Positions 54,259 to 61,776 of a stretch of DNA of 64,000 nt are shown in pieces (positions within the stretch are counted from its first letter, which is position 1; each line of letters starts with the position of its first letter). The stretch is from Thermosporothrix hazakensis (GTDB lineage: Bacteria > Chloroflexota > Ktedonobacteria > Ktedonobacterales > Ktedonobacteraceae), in contig NZ_QKUF01000013.1 of NCBI RefSeq assembly GCF_003253565.1, positions 101,699-165,698 of the forward strand, given 5' to 3'. Below the pieces are notes generated by a model that did not search any database, had not been told where the DNA came from, and saw nothing but the letters and a program-made list of their open reading frames with translations. The position numbers and the translations under genes are program-made.

Positions 54259-55524
54259 ATGGCATCCTCCCGGTATGGAAGAATGAAGCTCTCCGCAGAG
54301 AAACAGGCACTCCTTCAACGCCTGTTACAGCAACAGGGACTTACCGCTCAGACAGAGCAGAAGTCTATTCAGCGTGAACAGACTGTTCCTCTCTCCTTTG
54401 CGCAGCAGCGGGTATGGTTTTTACATCAGATAGAGCCAACCAGTAGCAATTTTCATATGCTTACCGGTCTTCGCCTTCTGGGAGATTTGCATGTGGATGC
54501 ATTGGAGGCCAGCTTGAATGAGATAATCAGACGCCATGATATTTTGCGGACGACCTTTCCTGTTGTTCATGGCTTGCCTGTGCAACACATTGGCCCGGCC
54601 TATACGCTCAAGTTAGAGCTTGTAGTGCTTGTCAACCTCTCAGAGCAGGAGCAGAAGCAGGAAATCATCCGGACAATTCGGAAAGATAAACAGAAGCCCT
54701 TTCATCTGGAAAGCGGTCCGCTTCTACGCGTATATCTCTTTGCGACCCGGGAGAATGAGCATATTCTTTTCCTCTCGCTCCACCATATTATCGCCGATGC
54801 CTGGTCAATGGGGATTCTTTCACAAGAACTTTCACAGCTCTATGATGCTTTTGTAAATGAGCGGCCTTCTCCATTGCCTCCCCTCGCTGTTCAGTATGCG
54901 GATTTTGTGCAATGGCAACAGGAGCGAGTACAGGGGGAACGCGGGAATGCACAGCTCCACTACTGGCTTCAGCGTCTGTCTGATAGTCCTGCACCGCTGG
55001 CATTGCCGACAGATCATCCTCGCCACGCAAGGCAGGGGTATAGCGGGCATACTTTTTCCTTCACGCTAGATGCTGCCCTGCATGAGAAGCTCATTGCGCT
55101 TTGTCAGCGCGAAGGGGTGACACTGGTGATGCTGATGCTGGCAGCTTTCCAGGTCCTGTTAAGTCGTTACACTGGACAGGAAGATATTGCAGTTGGGTTG
55201 CCCGTTTCCAACCGGACACGGACTGACTTTGAGCCGCTGATTGGCAACTTTGTCAATACAGTTGTTATACGTGCCGATTTGAAGGAGAACCCGACCTTCC
55301 GAACCATCTTACAGCGGGTTAAGGCTGATGCACTGGATGCCTATAGCAATCAGGATATCCCTTTTGAGCGAGTGGTTGAAGCATTGCGGCCAGTGCGCGA
55401 CCCCGGTCGAACCGTTCTGTTTCAGATCTTGTTTTCGCTTCAGAACGCCTATCGGGAACAGGAATTGACCGGACTTGTCTGTCTCCCCTTTGAAGTAGAG
55501 GACAATGCTTTCTATGGAGAATAA
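54259..55524 (+). CDS. NRPS condensation domain, 5' part of a split C-A-T gene
   Basis: A 421-residue protein made up of a docking-like helix and most of a condensation domain: PLSFAQQRVWFLHQIEP, RRHDILRT, catalytic HHIIADA near 175, YADFVQWQQ, VGLPVSNRT, IGNFVNTVVIR and the NQDIPFERVVE segment. It breaks off at VEDNAFYGE just before the conserved TAKFDL segment, which continues in another frame at 55505. Removing 55501-55519 would restore one frame through V-E-N-K-T-A-R-F, the same length as the corresponding stretch of the 16575-19943 protein. Either the gene is broken, or two polypeptides are made with a 20-base overlap. AAGGAG precedes the ATG. It heads the plus-strand unit. Confidence 0.85.
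   Translation: MASSRYGRMKLSAEKQALLQRLLQQQGLTAQTEQKSIQREQTVPLSFAQQRVWFLHQIEPTSSNFHMLTGLRLLGDLHVDALEASLNEIIRRHDILRTTFPVVHGLPVQHIGPAYTLKLELVVLVNLSEQEQKQEIIRTIRKDKQKPFHLESGPLLRVYLFATRENEHILFLSLHHIIADAWSMGILSQELSQLYDAFVNERPSPLPPLAVQYADFVQWQQERVQGERGNAQLHYWLQRLSDSPAPLALPTDHPRHARQGYSGHTFSFTLDAALHEKLIALCQREGVTLVMLMLAAFQVLLSRYTGQEDIAVGLPVSNRTRTDFEPLIGNFVNTVVIRADLKENPTFRTILQRVKADALDAYSNQDIPFERVVEALRPVRDPGRTVLFQILFSLQNAYREQELTGLVCLPFEVEDNAFYGE
55501..55519 (+). other. Candidate 19-bp frame-breaking insertion
   Basis: Deleting these 19 bases joins the two NRPS frames exactly in phase and yields V-E-N-K-T-A-R-F-E-L, matching in length and motif the intact C domains elsewhere in the cluster. GAG occurs immediately before the segment and at its end, a short repeat compatible with a slippage or duplication event. 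A sequencing artefact is less likely for an indel of this size. Confidence 0.5.
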
Positions 55525-57502
55525 AACAGCCAGATTTGAGCTTACTTTGTTGTTAGAGGAGAGCGAGCAAGGGATGAAGGGTTCGCTCGAATACAATGGT
55601 GAGCTGTTTGAACGAGCCAGTATCGAGCAGATGATGGAGAGCTATCGCATGCTTCTGGCCGCCCTGGTAGACAATCCTGAACAGCGTCTTCAGGATCTTC
55701 CTTTGCTTGCTTCTCCGCTGGCGTTCCCGCCAGAAGATGAGATTCCTGCCAATGCTCTCTATGAGCTTTTTGCTTCTCAGGTAGAACGTTCCCCTGACGC
55801 GACTGCGCTTGTCTATGAAGGAAAGAGCTATACATATCGCGAGCTCTCCTGTGAAATCGAGAGGGTAGCACAGCATCTGCTGGCAATGGGGATACAGGCA
55901 GGTTCATATATCGGGCTTGTCCTGGAACGGTCACTTGCTGCTGTCATAGCGATGCTTGCAATCCTGAGAGCAGGGTGCAGTTCTGTTCCGCTAGAAGAAA
56001 AGCCCCCCTTTTCGCAAAGAGCGGGAATGCCTTCTATCAGATGTGTTATCTGTGAACAAGCGATGCGAGGCTACTTCAGTGATATTCCGTGCCTCTGTAT
56101 AGATGAGTTGATAGCACCTCCTGCGCCGCTTCCGGTTCAGGAACGCGAAATGACGGATATCCTGGCATGGTATCCTTCAATAGACCAAACGCAAAGCCAG
56201 CTCTATCGGTTCCTTCAGCATGCTGTCCAACATGGTTGGGGAAAAAGAGCTGTCAGCATGGGAGTCTGGTCCTTGCACTCTTCACCAACCTTTCTGTATG
56301 AACTATTACTCCCGTTAACTGGTGGAGGGACTGCCTGGCTTGTTCCTGAAGCGTATCGGTTCCCGGGGAAAACGTATTGCGAGTGGTTGGCTACACATCA
56401 GATAACCGGTGCCTATCTTCCTGAACATTTTTTGCCCGCGCTTCTGCGCCTGAGTCGTCAAGGATACCTCTGTCCTCTGCAACTGCTTCTGACTCAGAGT
56501 AGAACATTTCCCGAGCAGAAGTTACAGGAGCTACAGCAGCGTTTGCCGGGCATAGAGATCATACATGGTTATGGCGTGGCGGGAACGTGGCAGACATTGT
56601 ATGTGCTGGATGCAACGAAACCCCCGCGTCGCTGCACTCCTATTGGCTATCCTCTTGTTCCGCTTCTTCTTCTGGACCAGCAGAAGCAACAGGTGCCACT
56701 GGGAGCTATTGGCGAGATATACGTTGCGGGAGAGCGATCAGAAACCGCTGTGATGATTGCGGGAACACGCTTCTCTCAAACTGGCGACAGGGCCAGAGTA
56801 CTTCCAGACGGAAGACTTGAACTGATCGGACCGGAAATTCAAGTTCGCAATGAGCGTTTCTCGTTTGCTGCCGTTGCCACTTTGCTGATGGAGCACAGGG
56901 AGGCCTATCAGGCTGTTATCGTTGTGCGTGAGAAACAACGACTTGTTGTCTATGTTGTTCCAGAAAAGGAGGCTGAGTGGGCGACGCTCAAACCTGCTCT
57001 TCAAGCCATACTGCAGGAATATATTCCCGTTTCCTTTGGACCTGTATCGCTTATCCTGCTTGAGGATGTACCGCTTGATTCTGATGGAGCGGTTTGTTAT
57101 GAAGCCCTTCCACAGGAAGAAGAGGCCTGCTCTCAAGGAGTGGAGGCTGCTCCTCGTACCCACCTGGAAAAAGAGATAGCCGCTATCTGGTGCCGCCTGT
57201 TACAAGTTGAGCAGATAAGCATCCATGACAATTTCTTTGATCGTGGTGGGCATTCGCTCCTGATGATCCGACTGCACAACGAGATTCAAAGTCTGCTCAA
57301 GCTCCCTATCGCGGTACTTGATCTCTTGAAATATCCGACTATCAGGGAATTAGCTGTGTTTTTGCAGGAATGTCAGGAAAAACAGCAGGAACAGGAGGAA
57401 GAACAACAGATTGCGAAACGGGTAGAGCGGCAAAATGAGGCTTTGCAGAAACGAAAAGCACTGATGAAGGAGAGGAGACAGCATGATGGAACCCTCCCAT
57501 GA
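55505..57502 (+). CDS. NRPS fragment: end of C domain, degenerate A domain, T domain
   Basis: 665 residues. The first ~90 complete the condensation domain begun upstream (NKTARFELTLL). The adenylation region (about 90-540) begins normally (ALYELFASQVERSPDATALV, YTYRELS) but then decays. The TSGSTGxPKG loop is missing, NxYGPTE is HGYGVAGT, the YRTGD region is FSQTGDRARVLPDGR, the QVKIRGxR stretch is QVRNERFS, and NGK has become SDGAVCY with the catalytic Lys lost. It should not adenylate. The carrier domain is sound (FFDRGGHSLLMI near 581), followed by a charged tail (RQNEALQKRKALMKERR) that looks like a docking helix. ATG 55505 has a close AGAGG. If functional, the T domain must be charged by another A domain. 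The stop overlaps the next gene by 20 bases. Confidence 0.85.
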   Translation: MLSMENKTARFELTLLLEESEQGMKGSLEYNGELFERASIEQMMESYRMLLAALVDNPEQRLQDLPLLASPLAFPPEDEIPANALYELFASQVERSPDATALVYEGKSYTYRELSCEIERVAQHLLAMGIQAGSYIGLVLERSLAAVIAMLAILRAGCSSVPLEEKPPFSQRAGMPSIRCVICEQAMRGYFSDIPCLCIDELIAPPAPLPVQEREMTDILAWYPSIDQTQSQLYRFLQHAVQHGWGKRAVSMGVWSLHSSPTFLYELLLPLTGGGTAWLVPEAYRFPGKTYCEWLATHQITGAYLPEHFLPALLRLSRQGYLCPLQLLLTQSRTFPEQKLQELQQRLPGIEIIHGYGVAGTWQTLYVLDATKPPRRCTPIGYPLVPLLLLDQQKQQVPLGAIGEIYVAGERSETAVMIAGTRFSQTGDRARVLPDGRLELIGPEIQVRNERFSFAAVATLLMEHREAYQAVIVVREKQRLVVYVVPEKEAEWATLKPALQAILQEYIPVSFGPVSLILLEDVPLDSDGAVCYEALPQEEEACSQGVEAAPRTHLEKEIAAIWCRLLQVEQISIHDNFFDRGGHSLLMIRLHNEIQSLLKLPIAVLDLLKYPTIRELAVFLQECQEKQQEQEEEQQIAKRVERQNEALQKRKALMKERRQHDGTLP

Positions 57503-60500
57503 ATCTCTAGATGGCGTTGCCATTATTGGCATGGCCTGTCGCTTCCCGGGAGCGCCAGATGTCGAGGCCTTTTGGAGGCTCCTCTGTGAAGGAAGAGAAG
57601 GGATTACGTTTTTCACAGATGAGGAATTGCTTGCTGCCGGAGTTGATCCGGAGCAACTCGCACAGCCGAATTATGTGCGGGCTGCCTCGCTGCTTGAAAA
57701 GAGAGAGTTTTTTGATGCCTCGTTTTTCGGCTACACGCCTCGCGAGGCTGAGGTTATGGACCCGCAACACCGGCTATTCCTGGAGTGTGCCTGGCATGCT
57801 TTTGAGCACGCTGGCTATAATCCGGAAACCTGTTCGGGAGTGGTCGGGGTGTATATTGGCTCAGGTGATAATGCCTATGTGTTTCATATTCATGCGCATC
57901 CCCATATAGAAAAAGCAATCGGCGGAAACGCCATTGATTACCTGAACAGCGGCGATTATATCAGTTCACGAGTTTCCTATAAGCTGAATTTGAAAGGGCC
58001 AAGTCTCAATATTCGTTCGGCCTGTTCAAGTTCGCTTGTCGCCATCTATATGGCCTGCCAGAGCCTTATGAGCTATCAATGCGACATGATGCTTGCGGGA
58101 GGGGTTTCCGTGAATCCAGCCCCTGATCAGGGGTATCTTTACGAAGAAACCAGTCTGTTATCACCAGATGGGCATTGCAGGGCCTTTGATGCCCGAGCTC
58201 AAGGAACCATCTTCGGGGATGGCCTGGGAGCGGTGGTGTTAAAGCGGCTGGAGGATGCTGTGCGAGATGGAGATACGGTGTATGCCGTCATTAAAGGAGG
58301 GGCAATCACGAATGATGGAGCATCCAGAGCCAGCTATTCTGTACCGGGTGTGGATGGGCAGGCAACAGCAGTTCTGGAAGCACTGGCTCTGGCGGGTGTT
58401 GATCCCTCTACCATTAGTTACGTAGAGGCTCATGCAGCTGGAACCCCTTTGGGTGACTCACTGGAACTGACTGCATTAATAAAAGCGTTCCAACGCAGGA
58501 CCGCAGAAAAGAGCTATTGTGCACTTGGTTCTGTGAAAAGCAATATCGGGTATTTGAATCATGCATCCGGGGTTGCAGGTCTCATCAAGACTGCTCTTAT
58601 GCTGAAGCATAAAAGCATGGTCCCCAGTCTGCATTTTCAGCAACCCAATCCTCAAATTGGTTTTGCGACAAGCCCTTTCTATGTCAACACCCAGTACAGG
58701 CCGTGGGAAACGCCTGCGCTTCCGCGTCGTGCAGGTGTCAACTCTCTGGGCGTCGGAGGCACAAATGTTCACGTTATCCTGGAAGAGGCTCCTGAAGCCG
58801 ATCCAGCCCCTTTTTCTCGGCCTGTTCAACTTCTGGTTCTGAGTGCTCGAACGCCTTCCGCTTTAGAGGAAGTCACTGCTCAGCTCGCAAGCCACATTGA
58901 GAGACACCCTGAACAGGAGCTGGCAGATATAGCATATACACTTCAGGTTGGACGCAAGCATTTCCCCTACAGGCGTATATGTGTGTGTTGTGATAGGATA
59001 GATGCGATTCAGGAGTTACAGGGCAAGAATCCAGCGACGCTTTTAACTCATGTCGATGATGGGTTACGCCGCTCCGTGATTTACCTTTTCCCGGGAGAGG
59101 GAAGCCAGCACGGTGGGATGTGCAGCACCCTGTATCAAGAAGAGGCTTTGTTTCGTCAGCACGTTGATAAGGTGGCTGTCCTGCTTCAGAAGTTTCTGGG
59201 GGAAGATGTGCGCGCTCTTCTTTTTGCTGATGAGTCCTCCCGGCTGGAGGAGCGACTGCGCGAGCCACAGATCACACAGCCACTCCTCTTTATGCTTGAA
59301 TATGCGCTGGCTCAGCTATGGATGACCTGGGGCATACAGCCGGATGCAATGCTTGGATGGGGCGTAGGTGAATATGTTGCTGCCTGTCTGGCTGGTGTCA
59401 TAACGCTGGAAGAAGGACTTGAACTGGCTCTTCTGTATGGCAGGATGGTGCAGAAAACGGGTGGTGGCTGTATGCTGTCAGTGTCTGCATCTGTGAACGA
59501 AGTGCTTCCTCTGCTTCCCGCTGAACTTTCACTTGCTGCACAGAACGGATCGACTCAGTGTGTCGTCGCGGGACCATGTGAACGGATTGAAACACTTCGT
59601 GCTCTGCTGAGCGAACGCGGCGTACAATGTCATCTGCTGGAATCAGCATATGCATTTCACTCTCCGATGCTGGACCCGCTACTGAACGAGTTTCGCCATA
59701 CTGTACAAGGTATTCGCTTTCGCCCTCCGCTAAAACGCTACATATCGAGTGTCACAGGGACATGGATTATGGCAGAAGAGGCAAGCAACCCGGAGTATTG
59801 GGTCAGGCATATCCGACAGACCGTGCAATTCGCGGCTGGCCTGCAAACCATTCTGAGGGGCTTTGAAGGGGCTATTCTGCTGGAAGTTGGTCCGGAACAG
59901 GTACTGAAAGTATCGGCACAAAGGCAGTTAGACAATACGCCTCATCTTTTTCTGGCCTCCATGAGAAGGGAAGAACAGTGTGTTATGGACACTGATTTTC
60001 TCTTGCAAACGCTAGGAAAACTCTGGATGGCGGGCGTACATGTCGACTGGCAGAAAATCTATGCGGATGAGCGACGAAAGCGTGTTCCTCTCCCCGGATA
60101 TCCTTTTGAGCGAAAGCGGTATTGGCTTGATGCGCCGTCCGGTTTCTATGCAGGACACTCGGTTACCTCTCCTGTGAAAGATACTGCGGTATTTCAGGGC
60201 GAGTGTTCGACAGTGATGCAGACAGCATATGTAGCGCCTCGTACGGAGCTGGAACAGCGTCTATGTACTCTCTGGCAGACGTTCTTTGGCTTGCGGGAAA
60301 TCGGGGTCTATGATGATTTCTTTGAACTGGGAGGGCATTCGCTGCTTGCTACGCAGTTGATCGCTGCCATTAATCAGGCCTGCCAGATAGAGCTTTCTGT
60401 CCGGCACCTTCTGGAAAAGCCTACCATTGCGGCACTGGCAGAGGCAATTGAACAACTGCATCGGCAAGCGGCAAACGAAGATGCATCAGGCCCCGAGGCG

Positions 60501-61727
60501 TTATGGAAAGAGATAGTCCTTGCTGAGGAGATTCGGCTGCCTGCTCATGTCGCGGCGCCAGAAGAGCCAAAAGCCATTCTGCTGACCGGAGCGACTGGCT
60601 TTACAGGTGCTTTTTTGCTTTCTGAGCTGTTGCAGAGGACAAAGGCTACTGTGTATTGTCTGGTTCGTGCATCTACACCTGCACAGGCAAGGGAGCGAGT
60701 TTTGAATAACCTGAGCTCTCGCACGTTGTCGCGTCAGTGTGATCTTTCGAGGATTATTGCCCTTCAAGGGGATCTGGCGCTGCCCTGTTTCGGGCTTCCT
60801 TCTGCTGAGTTTGATCGACTGGCCGAAAGCCTTGATGTGATCTATCACAATGGGGCTCAGGTTAATTTCTTCTATCCCTATCAGACCTTGAAAGCAACCA
60901 ATGTGCTTGGAACCAGGGAAGTGCTACGCCTTGCGAGCAGAACACGTGTAAAGCCGCTCCATTATATCTCTTCGGTTTCCGTTTTTGATCTTGATGTCTA
61001 TGATGAAACGATTCTCCAGGAGCATATCATTCCGCGTTGTCGTTCCGAAGCTATAGCAACAGCCAACGGATATAGCCTGAGTAAGTGGGTGGCAGAGCAG
61101 ATTGTGTTCCAGTATCGTGAAAGAGGACTGCCCGTTACTATTTATCGTCCCGGAACTATTACCGGACATAGTGAGACTGGTGTCAGCAACAGTGGCGATG
61201 TGTGGCTGCGTTTGCTTATGACATGTCTTCGTCTGGGGAAAGCTCCTATGCTTGATGAGTATATGGAGATCCTGCCTGTTGATTATGTAAGCAAAGCAAT
61301 TGTATACCTCTCTCAGCAGCAGAATACCGAGAAAGATGTCTTTCATCTGGTTTCCCCTGAACTGATTCCCTGGCAGGAAGTCCTTCATTGGCTGCGTACT
61401 TTTGGCTATCAGGTGGAGCTGGTTCCATTGAGTATCTGGAAGTCCGATATTATTGAAGCACTGAAGGTGAAGCCCGATCCAGATGCGGAGCTTCTTCTGC
61501 AATTGCTTGAGGAGGGGGCGGCTTCCGACGCAAACATGTTTGTTCATCGAACGCGGAGACGGAATCGCTTTGGGTGCGAGCGGACTCTAGAAAGGCTCAA
61601 AGGATCGTCGATTGTTTACCCATCTGTGGATGCTGATTTGCCAGGCATGTATCTTCACTATCTGATAGATGAAGGATTGATACCAGCTCCCGGGAACATA
61701 CTCCGAGATTGTTCACATGGTTTGTAA
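57483..61727 (+). CDS. PKS/NRPS terminal protein: KS(altered)-AT(inactive)-T-thioester reductase
   Basis: A 1414-residue protein; GGAGAGGAG precedes ATG 57483. The KS (about 10-430) keeps the Cys in RSACSSS and the first His (EAHAAGT), but the second His motif reads SNIGYLNHASG, His to Tyr at 357. The AT region is full length (FPGEGSQ, YAFHSPML), but its nucleophile motif is GWGVGE, Ser to Gly at 627. The carrier domain (FFELGGHSLLA near 950) is intact. From about 1033 a thioester reductase domain follows: Rossmann motif LLTGATGFTGAFLL, VDYVSKAI, and the catalytic Tyr-Lys pair in GYSLSKWVAEQ near 1196. By family knowledge such domains release the chain as an aldehyde or alcohol with NAD(P)H. 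This is the only chain-release domain in the window. Decarboxylating or condensing ability is doubtful. Confidence 0.92.
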   Translation: MMEPSHESLDGVAIIGMACRFPGAPDVEAFWRLLCEGREGITFFTDEELLAAGVDPEQLAQPNYVRAASLLEKREFFDASFFGYTPREAEVMDPQHRLFLECAWHAFEHAGYNPETCSGVVGVYIGSGDNAYVFHIHAHPHIEKAIGGNAIDYLNSGDYISSRVSYKLNLKGPSLNIRSACSSSLVAIYMACQSLMSYQCDMMLAGGVSVNPAPDQGYLYEETSLLSPDGHCRAFDARAQGTIFGDGLGAVVLKRLEDAVRDGDTVYAVIKGGAITNDGASRASYSVPGVDGQATAVLEALALAGVDPSTISYVEAHAAGTPLGDSLELTALIKAFQRRTAEKSYCALGSVKSNIGYLNHASGVAGLIKTALMLKHKSMVPSLHFQQPNPQIGFATSPFYVNTQYRPWETPALPRRAGVNSLGVGGTNVHVILEEAPEADPAPFSRPVQLLVLSARTPSALEEVTAQLASHIERHPEQELADIAYTLQVGRKHFPYRRICVCCDRIDAIQELQGKNPATLLTHVDDGLRRSVIYLFPGEGSQHGGMCSTLYQEEALFRQHVDKVAVLLQKFLGEDVRALLFADESSRLEERLREPQITQPLLFMLEYALAQLWMTWGIQPDAMLGWGVGEYVAACLAGVITLEEGLELALLYGRMVQKTGGGCMLSVSASVNEVLPLLPAELSLAAQNGSTQCVVAGPCERIETLRALLSERGVQCHLLESAYAFHSPMLDPLLNEFRHTVQGIRFRPPLKRYISSVTGTWIMAEEASNPEYWVRHIRQTVQFAAGLQTILRGFEGAILLEVGPEQVLKVSAQRQLDNTPHLFLASMRREEQCVMDTDFLLQTLGKLWMAGVHVDWQKIYADERRKRVPLPGYPFERKRYWLDAPSGFYAGHSVTSPVKDTAVFQGECSTVMQTAYVAPRTELEQRLCTLWQTFFGLREIGVYDDFFELGGHSLLATQLIAAINQACQIELSVRHLLEKPTIAALAEAIEQLHRQAANEDASGPEALWKEIVLAEEIRLPAHVAAPEEPKAILLTGATGFTGAFLLSELLQRTKATVYCLVRASTPAQARERVLNNLSSRTLSRQCDLSRIIALQGDLALPCFGLPSAEFDRLAESLDVIYHNGAQVNFFYPYQTLKATNVLGTREVLRLASRTRVKPLHYISSVSVFDLDVYDETILQEHIIPRCRSEAIATANGYSLSKWVAEQIVFQYRERGLPVTIYRPGTITGHSETGVSNSGDVWLRLLMTCLRLGKAPMLDEYMEILPVDYVSKAIVYLSQQQNTEKDVFHLVSPELIPWQEVLHWLRTFGYQVELVPLSIWKSDIIEALKVKPDPDAELLLQLLEEGAASDANMFVHRTRRRNRFGCERTLERLKGSSIVYPSVDADLPGMYLHYLIDEGLIPAPGNILRDCSHGL

Positions 61728-61776
61728 ACACAATCGTGATCTATTAGATTGTTGAGAAGTATGAGGAGAAAAACCA

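Noticed and set aside
55515..55530. Programmed +1 frameshift at the GAA-TAA-A junction of the split NRPS
   Set aside because: No slippery sequence, upstream Shine-Dalgarno-like stimulator or RF2-type context is seen. The 19-base insertion explains the frames and the motif spacing better.
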